A stretch of 64,000 nucleotides of DNA from Frigoribacterium sp. PhB160 (lineage in GTDB: Bacteria; Actinomycetota; Actinomycetes; Actinomycetales; Microbacteriaceae), in assembly GCF_003751785.1 (NCBI RefSeq), contig NZ_RKIE01000001.1, forward strand, positions 1,713,564 to 1,777,563. The letters run 5' to 3'. Positions 42,794 through 51,205 of the stretch are shown piece by piece. The notes below the pieces were generated by a model. That model did not search any database. It was given only the letters and a program-made list of their open reading frames with translations, and was not told the origin of the DNA. Positions within the stretch are counted from its first letter, which is position 1; each line of letters begins with the position of its first letter. A program made the translations under genes and the position numbers.

Positions 42794-42800
42794 GGTGACC

Positions 42801-42806
42801 ACGCTA
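42801..42806 (-). promoter_or_regulatory. -10 box of predicted leaderless histidine kinase promoter
   Basis: On the minus strand TAGCGT is followed after 7 nt by GTG. Its first three bases are also the stop codon of the upstream amidoligase gene. Confidence 0.5.
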
Positions 42807-43985
42807 ACGCCGCCCCACGGGCACGTTCTCGGCCGAAGGGATGAACCCGGGCCCCGACTCCGGCCCCGGTTCCGGTTCCGGCCCCGCGAGCGCGAGCAGC
42901 TCGGCGACCGACGCCGCGAGGTCGGCGCTCCGCGGGCGAGGGATCGGCTCCGGCCCGAGGCAGCGCGCGAGCAGCCGCTCGACCAGGCCTGCCCGACGCG
43001 TGATCTCGGCGGCCTCGAGCGTCCCGGGCAGGATGCGCACCTCGACGGTGTCGCGGAGCGGCTCGTCGGTGAGGAGCTGGGTGAGGTTCACGTCGACGTA
43101 CTTCGTCAGCCCGGTGCGGGAGGCGGCGGCCTGCAGGCGCGACCAGTCCGCGGGCTGGTCCGCGCCTCCCGCGTCCGGCTGCTCGACGAGCTCGAGCAGG
43201 GCCTCGGGCAGCGGGGCCAGGCGCGTGCAGTGCGGGTTCGTCGAGAGCGCGGCCCGGAGCGGCTCGCGCCACCAGCCGAACAGCCGGACGAGGTCGCCGA
43301 ACGCCCTGACCGACCGGAACGGGGCCCCGTCGAGGTGCAGGTGCACGGCGGCCTCGTGCGGGACGGTGAACCCGAGCTCGCGGGCCGGGCCGAGCAGCGC
43401 CTCGAGGGCGGCCTCGTGGTCGCGCTCGAGCGGCGGGGTGACGATCTCGCACGGGCGCTCGCGGCCGAGGGCGAGGCCCGCGGCGAGCGCGATGCTCGCC
43501 CCCGAGGCGTCCCGCAGGCGGCGGACGTCGCCCACGGTCTCGACGGCGCTGCCGAACAGCCGCGCCACGTCGTCGAGCACGCGGTCGAAGGGGGTGTCGG
43601 CGGGGGTGTGGAGGGCGATGAGGCGCAGGAGGCGCGGGTCGTCCGAGAGCACCCGGTACTGGTGGTCGTCGGGCCGGGTCGGCGCCGGCGGGGTCGAGGT
43701 GCGCTGTGCCTCCTCGTGCTCGCGGCGGAGGTCGGCCACGAGGGTGACGTCGTCGACGAGGGACGCGAGGGGGCGGCCGGCGGCGTCGGCCACGGAGAAG
43801 CCGGGCGTGAGGTGCCAGAAGTGGCCCATGCCGGGCACGAGCGACGGCTCGGAGTCGGTGTGGGAGGTGCGAGTCACGGTGCCGCCGTGGTCGGCCGCGA
43901 GACGGTCGGCGAGGGTTCGGCGGCTGCTGCCGGGCGGGGCCGTCAGCTCGATCTCGAAGCCGATGCGGGAGCGGAGGGTGGTCAT
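42804..43985 (-). CDS. Putative amidoligase
   Basis: A 393-residue protein that resembles the amidoligase family of glutamine-synthetase-fold enzymes. The start SRIGFEIELTAPPG is the typical metal-binding strand (GxExE). Further on are GMGHFWHLTPGFSVADA, PCEIVTPPL near residue 200, VHLHLDGAPF near residue 227, and TLVEVRILPGT-like sequence near residue 325 (here DTVEVRILPGT). Such enzymes form peptide-like amide bonds with ATP and occur in natural-product, cell-wall or protein-modification loci. The C-terminal 30 residues are a Gly-Pro-Glu repeat. ATG start; the leader holds a GGGGCA-type tandem repeat. Its partner or substrate is unknown. Confidence 0.72.
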   Translation of the reverse strand: MTTLRSRIGFEIELTAPPGSSRRTLADRLAADHGGTVTRTSHTDSEPSLVPGMGHFWHLTPGFSVADAAGRPLASLVDDVTLVADLRREHEEAQRTSTPPAPTRPDDHQYRVLSDDPRLLRLIALHTPADTPFDRVLDDVARLFGSAVETVGDVRRLRDASGASIALAAGLALGRERPCEIVTPPLERDHEAALEALLGPARELGFTVPHEAAVHLHLDGAPFRSVRAFGDLVRLFGWWREPLRAALSTNPHCTRLAPLPEALLELVEQPDAGGADQPADWSRLQAAASRTGLTKYVDVNLTQLLTDEPLRDTVEVRILPGTLEAAEITRRAGLVERLLARCLGPEPIPRPRSADLAASVAELLALAGPEPEPGPESGPGFIPSAENVPVGRR

Positions 43986-44010
43986 GGGGCTCTCGGGTCG
44001 TCGTGGTGGA

Positions 44011-44057
44011 GCAGGGGCAGGAGCGGGGCCAGGGGCAGGGGCAGGGGCAGGCGCAGG
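44011..44057. repeat. Imperfect GGGGCA hexamer repeat
   Basis: About seven units of GGGGCA or a close variant lie in the leader of the amidoligase gene (CCCCTG on the minus strand). Slippage here could change spacing or structure of the 5' leader. Confidence 0.7.
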
Positions 44058-44114
44058 GTGCGTGACCCGGCGGGCGAGGCCGGGCGGCGCCGCCCGGCCC
44101 CGCTGCGGGGGCTG

Positions 44115-44822
44115 CTACAGGGGCAGGTCGTCGCCGGCGAGCAGGGCCGCGCCGGCCCGGACCGTCGCCGTGCGCGTGTCGACCTGCCAGAGGCCGGCGA
44201 GCTGGGCCGCCTCGGCGTCGCCGTAGCGGACGAGGGAGAAGGCCCGTGCCTTCTCGTCGTCGGTGTACGTGGCCGGGGCCGCGGGCACGGACTGGTGCTC
44301 GAGCAGCAGGCCGCCGGCCTTCGCCTTGGCGTCGGCGATGGTCGGGCTGCCCCAGGCGAGGGCGAGGCCGAGCACCTGGGTGAAGTCCGACGCCCACGTG
44401 TCGGTGGTGCCGTTCGCGTAGTACGCCGCCTGCTGCTGATCGGCGGTGTAGCTCGCCGTCTCGGCCTCGTCGACGCCGAAGGGCAGGTCGGTGCCGGCCG
44501 TGATCTTCGCGCCGGCCTTGCCCTGGGCGGTGACCACGTCGACCCCCCACACCACGGCGAGGTTCAGCGCGTCGTCGGCGTAGGGCGAGGCGGCGAACGC
44601 GGCGAGGTCGGCGTCGGTGTAGACGACCTTCGGCGCCGACGCGGCTTCCTGGCTCGACGACGCGGCCGGGGAGCTGCCGGGGGCCGCGAGGGCGCCCATC
44701 GCCCCGAGGCCGGCGATCGAGCCGGTCACGGCGCAGGCGACGGCGACGGTCGCCCCGACGCGGCGGAAGGCGCTGCCGGGGCCGCGTCGACGGGCCTCGG
44801 TGGTCTCGTGCTGGGTGTCCAT
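44115..44822 (-). CDS. Secreted protein with three tandem ~50-residue repeats
   Basis: A 235-residue protein. After a basic N-terminus, a hydrophobic segment (about residues 22-46) ending in ALAAPG looks like a signal peptide. The mature part is made of three related units at about 68-114, 125-179 and 186-235. Each begins YTDADL, YTADQQ or YTDDEK, has a core resembling LALAWG, and ends near KAGAKL..G..LP. Family unknown. GAGGAG precedes the ATG. It lies 129 nt upstream of the amidoligase gene on the same strand, so it could be a substrate or partner of that enzyme; this is inference only. Confidence 0.72.
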   Translation of the reverse strand: MDTQHETTEARRRGPGSAFRRVGATVAVACAVTGSIAGLGAMGALAAPGSSPAASSSQEAASAPKVVYTDADLAAFAASPYADDALNLAVVWGVDVVTAQGKAGAKITAGTDLPFGVDEAETASYTADQQQAAYYANGTTDTWASDFTQVLGLALAWGSPTIADAKAKAGGLLLEHQSVPAAPATYTDDEKARAFSLVRYGDAEAAQLAGLWQVDTRTATVRAGAALLAGDDLPL

Positions 44823-45005
44823 GTCGTTCTCCTCGTTCGTGTCGGCGGGAGGTGGGGCGGTGCGCCCCGGTGCCGACAGGGACCGACGCTAGGAGCCGCC
44901 GTCGACGCTCGTCGAGCTTCGCAGAGCCCTTCTGGCCGCGCGACCCTCCGGTCGTGGCCCTGGGGATGGTTCTGCCTCGGGAGGCTCCGCCGAAGGGATG
45001 ATCGG

Positions 45006-45842
45006 TCAGCTCTGGCGACCCGGTCGACCGGACCGGAGCCACGTGGCCGTCAGGCCGATCGTCTCGGCGAACTCGTCGAGGGACGGCCTGTCGAGGAACG
45101 CGTGCCGGGTGCCCGGCAGCACGTGGTGCTCGACGGCCGTGCCCGCCGCGGCGAGCTCCGCCGCGAACAGGTCGCCGGAGGCCCGCATGTTGTCCCTCTC
45201 CGCGTTCACCACCAGGGTCGGCGGGAAGCCGCGGAGGTCGTGCCCGCCCGGGAAGGCGTGGCGCTCACCGAGGGAGCTCCGCGACCCGACGTAGTTCCGG
45301 TTCGCCGCGTCCATCCCCCGGGGCGCGTGCGTGAGGCGACGCCGACCCGGCGAGCGCTGCGAGGCGTCGCGCGCCCGCGGGTGCAGGGCGTGGAAGAACC
45401 CGTAGGCGAGGACGGACCCGACGGGCGGACGGCCCTCGTCCGACGCGCGGAGGACGGCACCGGCGGCGATGCAGGCACCGGCGCTCGCGCCTCCCACGAC
45501 CACTCCCCCGGGCGACCGCTCGCCGACCGCGTGGAGGGCGGCGAGGACGTCGTCGAGCGCCGCCGGGTAGCGGCCGCGCGGTCGCCCGGCGGCGGTCCGC
45601 ACCCACGGCATCCCCGGAGGCGGCGCCAGGCGGTAGTCGACGGTCGCCACCGTGACCCCGCGCCGGGCGAGCGCGATGGCGACGTCGTGCGCCTCCGGCT
45701 GGTCGAGGCCGCCCCGGAAGAACCCCCCGCCGTGCAGCCAGAGCAGGGTCGGCCCCGGTCCCCCGACCTCGTCGCCGACACCGGGGTCGTACCAGCGGAC
45801 CGGCACCCCGTCCACCAGCTCGTCGCGCCCCCGGATCTCCAT
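45006..45842 (-). CDS. Alpha/beta hydrolase (hormone-sensitive lipase-like esterase)
   Basis: A 278-residue carboxylesterase. The oxyanion-hole motif LHGGGFFRGG is near residue 38, the nucleophile Ser lies in VGGASAGACIA near residue 115, an Asp candidate in VNAERDNMRASG and the catalytic His in PGTRHAFLD. There is no signal peptide. The ATG is preceded by GACGCT at 7 nt and has no Shine-Dalgarno. The gene is divergent from the UPF0303 gene. Confidence 0.87.
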   Translation of the reverse strand: MEIRGRDELVDGVPVRWYDPGVGDEVGGPGPTLLWLHGGGFFRGGLDQPEAHDVAIALARRGVTVATVDYRLAPPPGMPWVRTAAGRPRGRYPAALDDVLAALHAVGERSPGGVVVGGASAGACIAAGAVLRASDEGRPPVGSVLAYGFFHALHPRARDASQRSPGRRRLTHAPRGMDAANRNYVGSRSSLGERHAFPGGHDLRGFPPTLVVNAERDNMRASGDLFAAELAAAGTAVEHHVLPGTRHAFLDRPSLDEFAETIGLTATWLRSGRPGRQS

Positions 45843-45969
45843 GCCCGCCAGCGTCCCACACGGCACCCGCCGGCCCGTGCACCTGCCTGAGAGCCGACCG
45901 CCCGCGCCTCGTAAACTCGACCCGGGCCGTGACGCCGCGGCCGCACCGCACCCCGAGCCCGGAGGCCCC

Positions 45970-46449
45970 ATGCCCGACGACGACCTGCTCCGCACCCTCA
46001 CCGAGCAGGAGGAGCGGCTCACCTTCCGCCGCTTCACCCTCGACACCGCGCTCGACCTCGGCCAGCACGTCCTCGCCGAGGCCCGTCGCCGTGGCCTCGG
46101 CGTCACCGTCTCCGTCCGCAAGGGCACGCAGCGGGTCTTCCACGCCGCCCTGCCCGGCACCTCGGCCGACAACGACGAGTGGGTCGACCGCAAGGCGCGC
46201 GTCGTCGAGCGCTACGGCACGGCCTCGTACCGGGTGGGCGAGAAGTTCCGCGTCGAGGGCGGCACCTTCGAGCAGAAGTCGCGGCTCGACCCCGAGCTCT
46301 ACGCCGCGCACGGCGGCGTCTTCCCGGTGATCGTCGAGGGCGTGGGCCCGGTGGGCAGCGTCGGCGTCTCCGGCCTCCCCCAGGCCGACGACCACGCGCT
46401 GGTCGTCGAGCTCGTCGAGGACTTCCTCGCCCACGGCTACGACAGCTGA
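45970..46449 (+). CDS. UPF0303 / heme-degrading-domain (HbpS-like) protein
   Basis: A 159-residue cytosolic protein of the UPF0303 family. Typical sequence is ERLTFRRFTLDTALDLGQHV near the start, GTSADNDEWVDRKARVVERYG in the middle, and HGGVFPVIVEGVGPVGSVGVSGLPQADDH towards the end. The last part is the shared HbpS/GlcG-like fold. Family members are annotated heme-degrading by homology; direct activity is uncertain. ATG start with GGAGG 5 nt upstream; TAAACT at 45912-45917 may be a -10 box. Followed after 57 nt by a hypothetical gene. Confidence 0.85.
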   Translation: MPDDDLLRTLTEQEERLTFRRFTLDTALDLGQHVLAEARRRGLGVTVSVRKGTQRVFHAALPGTSADNDEWVDRKARVVERYGTASYRVGEKFRVEGGTFEQKSRLDPELYAAHGGVFPVIVEGVGPVGSVGVSGLPQADDHALVVELVEDFLAHGYDS

Positions 46450-46506
46450 CGTCCGTCCGATGACCGGTCGCCACGACCACGGTCGCGACCCCCACGAGGA
46501 GGCGCG

Positions 46507-47013
46507 GTGACCGACCCCGACGCCGCCCACGCCGCCGAGGCGCTCGCCGCGCTGCTCGGCGACACCGCTCGTCGCCTGGCCGAGCGCGGCGCCCGCGACG
46601 AGGCCCTCGCCACGATCAAGGCGTCGCGTCGCCTGCTCCTCGTGCACACCTCCGCCGCGATGGTGCCGGCCGGACGCGCGTGGCGGCTCGGCGTGCTGCT
46701 GCTCGACCGCGACGCCCGGGTGTGGGCGACGGGCTCGATCACCCGGGCCACCGAGCCGAAGCGCGAGCAGGGCCTCTCCGCCTCCGTCGAGGCGCGCCGC
46801 GACGCGCGGCGGGCCGCCTCGCGCCGGTTCACCGAGGGCGAGGTCGTGAACTTCGGCCACGTCGCGCTGCCGCTCGACGCCGAGTCGCTCGCGAGCGGGG
46901 CCGCCGACCCCCTCGTGCTGCGCGACGGGGTGGTGCACGTGCGCTGGGGCCGGGGCCCCGGCGAGGTGCGGGAGCTGGGTGCCTACCTGACGGACCGGTC
47001 CGAGTTCGTCTGA
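46507..47013 (+). CDS. Hypothetical protein, 168 residues
   Basis: I do not recognise this family. The protein is soluble, with a helical N-terminal third (ALAALLGDTARRLAERGARDEAL) and a more beta-like C-terminal part (NFGHVALPLDAESL, VVHVRWGRGPGEV). There is no signal peptide or cysteine. GTG start with AGGAGG 5 nt upstream; the site is part of a GAGGAGGCGCG string. It is in line after the UPF0303 gene and could share its transcript. Confidence 0.7.
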   Translation: MTDPDAAHAAEALAALLGDTARRLAERGARDEALATIKASRRLLLVHTSAAMVPAGRAWRLGVLLLDRDARVWATGSITRATEPKREQGLSASVEARRDARRAASRRFTEGEVVNFGHVALPLDAESLASGAADPLVLRDGVVHVRWGRGPGEVRELGAYLTDRSEFV

Positions 47014-47157
47014 CGCGCCTCCTCGTCGGGGCCGCCAGGTCGGCGGAACGTGCAGGGCGTGCAAGTTCGTGCCCGACAGGTGTGGGGCGGCCGGGCCGGG
47101 TGCAGGATGTCCGTCACCGATCCACCCGGCTGCACCGACTCCCTCCTGGAGGCCCTC

Positions 47158-48579
47158 GTGTCGACGACCACCACGCCCCCCGAGCACGGGGCGGACGCCC
47201 CGCCCACCGAGCTGAAGCGGGCCATCGGCCCCAAGCTGCTGCTGCTCTTCATCGTCGGCGACATCCTCGGCACGGGGGTCTACGCCCTGACCGGGCAGGT
47301 GGCGGCCGAGGTCGGCGGTGCCGCGTGGCTGCCGTTCCTCATCGCGTTCGGCGTCGCCCTCGTCACGGCGTTCTCGTACCTCGAGCTCGTGACGAAGTAC
47401 CCGCAGACGGCCGGCGCCGCGCTCTACGTGCACAAGGCGTTCGGGGTGCACATCGTGACGTTCCTCGTCTGCTTCGTCGTCATGTGCTCGGGCATCACGA
47501 GCGCCTCGACGGCGTCACGGGCCTTCGCGGCGAACCTCGCGGTCGGCGTCGGCCTCGAGCTGCCGAACCTCGCCGTGATGGGCATCGCGATGGGCTTCAT
47601 GCTGCTGGTCATGATCGTGAACTTCCGCGGCGTCAGCGAGAGCGTCAAGGCGAACGTCGTCCTGACCCTCGTCGAGCTGTCCGGGCTCGTCATGGTCATC
47701 TTGATCGGCTTCTACGCCATCGCGGGAGGCAACGCCGACCTGTCGCGGGTGACGATCTTCGAGACGCCGGGAGACAAGTCGCTGCTGCTCAGCGTCAGCA
47801 CTGCCACGTCGCTCGCGTTCTTCGCGATGGTGGGCTTCGAGGACAGCGTCAACATGGCGGAGGAGACGAAGGACCCGAGCCGCATCTTCCCCCGCACCAT
47901 GCTGACGGGGCTCGGCATCACCGCCGTGGTCTACGTGCTCGTGTCGATCTGCGCCGTGGCCGTCGTGCCGATCGGCGAGCTCGCCGACAACGAGACGCCG
48001 CTCGTGACCGTGGTGAACACGGCAGCGCCCGGCTTCCCGATCGGGCAGCTGCTGCCGTTCATCTCGATGTTCGCCGTCGCCAACAGCGCGCTGATCAACA
48101 TGATGATGGCGAGCCGCCTGCTCTACGGCATGAGCAAGCAGGGCGTGCTGCCGGGCTTCCTGTCGAAGGTGCACCGCACCCGGCAGACGCCGTGGGCCTC
48201 GATCGTCTTCACGACCGCCCTGTCGCTGCTGCTCATCGGCTACGTCTCGCTCAGCCCCGAGTCGCCGGTCGTCGCGGTGCTCGGCGGCACGACCTCGCTG
48301 CTGCTGCTGGCCGTCTTCTCGATCGTCAACGTGACCGTGCTCGTGCTGCGGCGCGACGCGGTCGGCCACCACCACTTCCGCGCCGGTCGGGTGCTGCCGG
48401 TCGTCGGGGTGATCGCCTGCCTGTGGCTCGTCATGCCGTTCTCGTCGGGTCGCGGCGTGGAGCAGTACCAGATCGCCGGCATCCTGCTGGCGATCGGGCT
48501 GGTGCTGTGGGGCCTGACGATGCTGTCGCGACGACGGACGGACGCGTCGGGGAGTCGCGGGTCGACCCCGGCCCCCTGA
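47158..48579 (+). CDS. APC-family amino acid permease
   Basis: A 473-residue transporter with 12 transmembrane segments of the amino acid-polyamine-organocation superfamily. The first helix has the unwound-substrate motif FIVGDILGTGVYAL. YLELVTKYPQTAGAALYVHKAFG and AMVGFEDSVNMAEETKDPSR are typical. Amino acid import by proton symport is expected; specificity unknown. The GTG is preceded by TGGAGG 5 nt upstream. The 144-nt leader contains GGTGCA and TGCACC arms that could form a hairpin before the start. Confidence 0.9.
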   Translation: MSTTTTPPEHGADAPPTELKRAIGPKLLLLFIVGDILGTGVYALTGQVAAEVGGAAWLPFLIAFGVALVTAFSYLELVTKYPQTAGAALYVHKAFGVHIVTFLVCFVVMCSGITSASTASRAFAANLAVGVGLELPNLAVMGIAMGFMLLVMIVNFRGVSESVKANVVLTLVELSGLVMVILIGFYAIAGGNADLSRVTIFETPGDKSLLLSVSTATSLAFFAMVGFEDSVNMAEETKDPSRIFPRTMLTGLGITAVVYVLVSICAVAVVPIGELADNETPLVTVVNTAAPGFPIGQLLPFISMFAVANSALINMMMASRLLYGMSKQGVLPGFLSKVHRTRQTPWASIVFTTALSLLLIGYVSLSPESPVVAVLGGTTSLLLLAVFSIVNVTVLVLRRDAVGHHHFRAGRVLPVVGVIACLWLVMPFSSGRGVEQYQIAGILLAIGLVLWGLTMLSRRRTDASGSRGSTPAP

Positions 48580-48608
48580 CCACGAGCGCACGGACCTCCC
48601 GGGGTCGA

Positions 48609-48665
48609 CGAGTGTCCGCGTCTCGTCGCTCGGGGCGCGTCGAGCCGACCATCCGTGGACACTCG
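48609..48665. terminator. Inverted repeat between convergent permease and SDR genes
   Basis: CGAGTGTCC and GGACACTCG are perfect 9-bp arms separated by 39 nt. A long-loop terminator or a binding site is possible. Confidence 0.4.
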
Positions 48666-48684
48666 CGGCCCGCGGGGCGGGCGG

Positions 48685-49431
48685 TCAGTGCCGCTGCGAG
48701 AGGAGGGCGAGCACGTCGGCGTGGCGGCCCTCGGCCTCGGCGTCGCGGAGGAACCGCACGCGCTGCACCAGCACCTCCTCGACGTCGGGCTGCTGCTCGA
48801 GGATCTGCACGGTCTCGTCGAGGAACTCCTCGAGCGGCATGGCCGACTCGTCGTCCTGCTGGCCCATCAGCGTGGTCTGCACGGCCGGCGGCACGAGCTC
48901 GACGACCTGGAGGGGCGTGGCGGCCCACTGCACGCGCAGGCTCTGCGTGAACGAGTGCACGGCGGCCTTCGTCGCCGAGTAGGTCGGGGTCGCGGGCAGC
49001 GGCACGAAGGCGAGCCCCGACGACACGGTCATGAGCACGCCGTCGGGCTTGGCGGCGAGCCAGGGGCCGAAGGCGGCCGCGGTGCGGATCGTGCCGAGGA
49101 GGTTCGTCGTGACGATCGCCTCGGCGGTGTCGAGGTGAGCGGGGTCGCGGAGGTCCTCGGGCAGCATGATGCCCGCCATCGTGATCACCGCGTCGAGGCC
49201 CGGGTGCTCGCTCGTGACGGTCTCGAACGCCGACCGGATCGACTCGGGGTCGGCGACGTCGAGCTCGACGGCGTGCATGCCGGGGTGCGTGGCGACGATC
49301 TCGTCGAGCAGCGCGCGGCGGCGGCCGGCCACCACGACCGTGTCGCCGCGGGCGTGGAAGCGCTCGGCGAGGCCCAGGCCGATTCCCGACGTCGCTCCGG
49401 TGATCAGGACGGTGTTGCCCGTGGTCTTCAT
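48685..49431 (-). CDS. SDR family oxidoreductase (DltE-like)
   Basis: A 248-residue short-chain dehydrogenase. The nucleotide motif TGATSGIGLG is at residues 11-20, an NAG-like MAGIM near 85, and the catalytic Ser and YSATK (Tyr-x3-Lys) near residue 150. The C-terminus includes ELVPPAVQTTLM, as in DltE-like SDRs. Substrate unknown. ATG start with GAGGAG 5 nt upstream. Divergent from the XRE regulator, which may control it. Confidence 0.92.
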   Translation of the reverse strand: MKTTGNTVLITGATSGIGLGLAERFHARGDTVVVAGRRRALLDEIVATHPGMHAVELDVADPESIRSAFETVTSEHPGLDAVITMAGIMLPEDLRDPAHLDTAEAIVTTNLLGTIRTAAAFGPWLAAKPDGVLMTVSSGLAFVPLPATPTYSATKAAVHSFTQSLRVQWAATPLQVVELVPPAVQTTLMGQQDDESAMPLEEFLDETVQILEQQPDVEEVLVQRVRFLRDAEAEGRHADVLALLSQRH

Positions 49432-49577
49432 GGTGTCTCCTCGGTGGGGCTGCTCGGTGGGGCTGGGTGCCCCGTCGCGGTCCAGCCTGCTCCGCGCCTC
49501 CGACGGTCGGAAGGGAGCGCCGATCGGGGGATCGTCGGTCCCTGGTCAGCGCTGCCGCCAGGCGCGAGGATGAGGCC

Positions 49578-50420
49578 ATGGACCGTCCCGGACTCGCCGA
49601 GTTCCTCCGAGCGCGCCGCGAGGCGCTGCAGCCCTCCGACGTCGGGCTGCCCTCCGGCGCGCGTCGTCGCACCGCCGGCCTCCGCCGGGAGGAGATCGCG
49701 TCGGTCGTCGGCATGTCCGCCGACTACTGGGCCCGCCTCGAGCAACGCCGGGGGCCGCAGCCGTCCGACCAGATGCTGACGGCGATCGCCCGGGGACTCC
49801 GCCTCGGCCTCGACGAGCGCGACCACCTCTTCCGCCTCGCCGGCCACGAGGCCCCGCGGCGCGCTCGCCGATCGCCGCACGTCAGCCCCGGCCTGATGCG
49901 CGTGCTCGACCGACTCGACGACACCCCCGCCCTCGTCATCACCGAGCTCGGCGAGACCCTCGCGCAGAACCGTCTGGCCGCGGCCGTCTTCGGCGACGAC
50001 CTCTCGTGGACCGGCCTCGACCGCAGCGGCGTCCACCGCTGGTTCGCCCACCCGGAGGCGCGGGGCCAGTACCCGGCACGCGACCACGAGCACCAGGGTC
50101 GCCTCCAGGTCGCCCAGCTGCGGGTGGCGGCGTCGATGCCCGACCCCGATCCGCTCGCGGCGGAGGTCGTGGCGAGCCTGCTCCGGCGGAGCGAGGAGTT
50201 CCGGCGCTACTGGGACCTGCAGGAGGTCGGCTCGCGCTTCGACGAGCGCAAGACGCTGCAGCACCCCGAGGTCGGCGAGATCGACGTGCACTGCCAGGCG
50301 CTCTTCACCGAGGACCAGTCGCAGGTGCTGCTCGTGCTCACCCCGGCGCCGGGGACGGGCGCGGCCGAGGCGCTCGCCCTGCTCGGCGTCGTGGGCGAGC
50401 AGAGGTTCAGCCGGTCGTAG
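49578..50420 (+). CDS. XRE-family regulator with MmyB-like ligand-binding domain
   Basis: A 280-residue regulator. The helix-turn-helix (about residues 8-75) includes RRRTAGLRREEIASVVGMSADYWARLEQ. The MmyB-like domain (about 105-270) has LVITELGETLAQNRLAAAVFGD and RFDERKTLQHPEVGEIDVHCQALF. Such pairs of XRE-MmyB regulator and divergent SDR are frequent in actinobacteria, and the C-terminal domain is thought to bind fatty-acid-like ligands. ATG start; GAGGAT lies 6 nt upstream, without Shine-Dalgarno. Confidence 0.92.
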   Translation: MDRPGLAEFLRARREALQPSDVGLPSGARRRTAGLRREEIASVVGMSADYWARLEQRRGPQPSDQMLTAIARGLRLGLDERDHLFRLAGHEAPRRARRSPHVSPGLMRVLDRLDDTPALVITELGETLAQNRLAAAVFGDDLSWTGLDRSGVHRWFAHPEARGQYPARDHEHQGRLQVAQLRVAASMPDPDPLAAEVVASLLRRSEEFRRYWDLQEVGSRFDERKTLQHPEVGEIDVHCQALFTEDQSQVLLVLTPAPGTGAAEALALLGVVGEQRFSRS

Positions 50421-50522
50421 GGCCTCGGTCAGCCTCGGGAGCGCCAGGCCTCACCGTCGAACGGCGCGCCGCCGGGACGCCGTCCCGACGCGGCTGCGGA
50501 TCGACCGGGTGCCCGCGGGTCG

Positions 50523-50528
50523 TACGCT
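50523..50528 (+). promoter_or_regulatory. -10 box of a predicted leaderless promoter (DUF1349 gene)
   Basis: TACGCT is followed by 7 nt and the ATG of the DUF1349 gene. There is no Shine-Dalgarno. Confidence 0.55.
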
Positions 50529-50535
50529 CGGCGTC

Positions 50536-51123
50536 ATGACCGACATCGACTGGAACACCGGCACCTGGACCACGCCTCCCGCCCGCGTGGAGGTCGGCGA
50601 CGACGGGATGCGCGTCACCGCCGTCGAGGGCAGCGACGCCTGGCGCACGACCTCCTACGGCTTCGTCCACGACACCGAGCACGCCCTCCTCGCGCCGTTC
50701 GACCAGGACACCGCGGTGGAGGTGTCGTTCCGCCTCGACTTCGCCGCGCAGTTCGACCAGGCGGGCATGTTCGTCAAGGTCGACGACGCGACCTGGACCA
50801 AGACGGGCGTCGAGCGCAGCGACGGCGAGGACAGCCTCGGGGCCGTGGTGACCCGCGGCGTGTCCGACTGGTCGCTGTCGCCTGTCCCGGGGTGGCACGG
50901 CCGCGTCGTCACGATGCGGGCGAGCCGCTCCGGCGACGCGCTCACCATCCGGGCGAAGGTCGACGACGAGCCGTGGCGGCTGGTGCGGGTGGCGCCCTTC
51001 GACCCGGACGCCGAGGTGCACGCCGGGCCGATGTGCTGCGCCCCCTCGCGGGGCGACCTCACCGTCACCTTCACCGCCTGGCGCACCGGTCCCGCCGACG
51101 CCGGGCTCCACCCCGACGACTGA
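50536..51123 (+). CDS. DUF1349 domain protein (concanavalin-like fold)
   Basis: A 195-residue protein of the DUF1349 family, predicted to adopt a concanavalin A-like jelly roll. Markers are DTAVEVSFRLDFAAQFDQAGMFVKVD and WTKTGVERSDGE, and MCCAPSRGDLTVTFTAW near the end. The family is uncharacterised; carbohydrate binding is presumed from fold. No signal peptide, so cytoplasmic. Predicted leaderless start. Confidence 0.87.
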   Translation: MTDIDWNTGTWTTPPARVEVGDDGMRVTAVEGSDAWRTTSYGFVHDTEHALLAPFDQDTAVEVSFRLDFAAQFDQAGMFVKVDDATWTKTGVERSDGEDSLGAVVTRGVSDWSLSPVPGWHGRVVTMRASRSGDALTIRAKVDDEPWRLVRVAPFDPDAEVHAGPMCCAPSRGDLTVTFTAWRTGPADAGLHPDD

Positions 51124-51205
51124 GCCCTCGCCGGAGCACGGTCCGAGTGCCTTACGACGCGGGGCTCTCCTCGTACGACCGCGCCGAGGTGTCGATGGCC
51201 CGGGG

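Noticed and set aside
42726-45890. A 1054-codon plus-strand frame
   Set aside because: It runs opposite the histidine kinase, amidoligase, secreted protein and esterase genes and has no recognisable domain.
47014-47157. Riboswitch before the amino acid permease
   Set aside because: Only one GGTGCA/TGCACC pairing is visible; no known aptamer core recognised.
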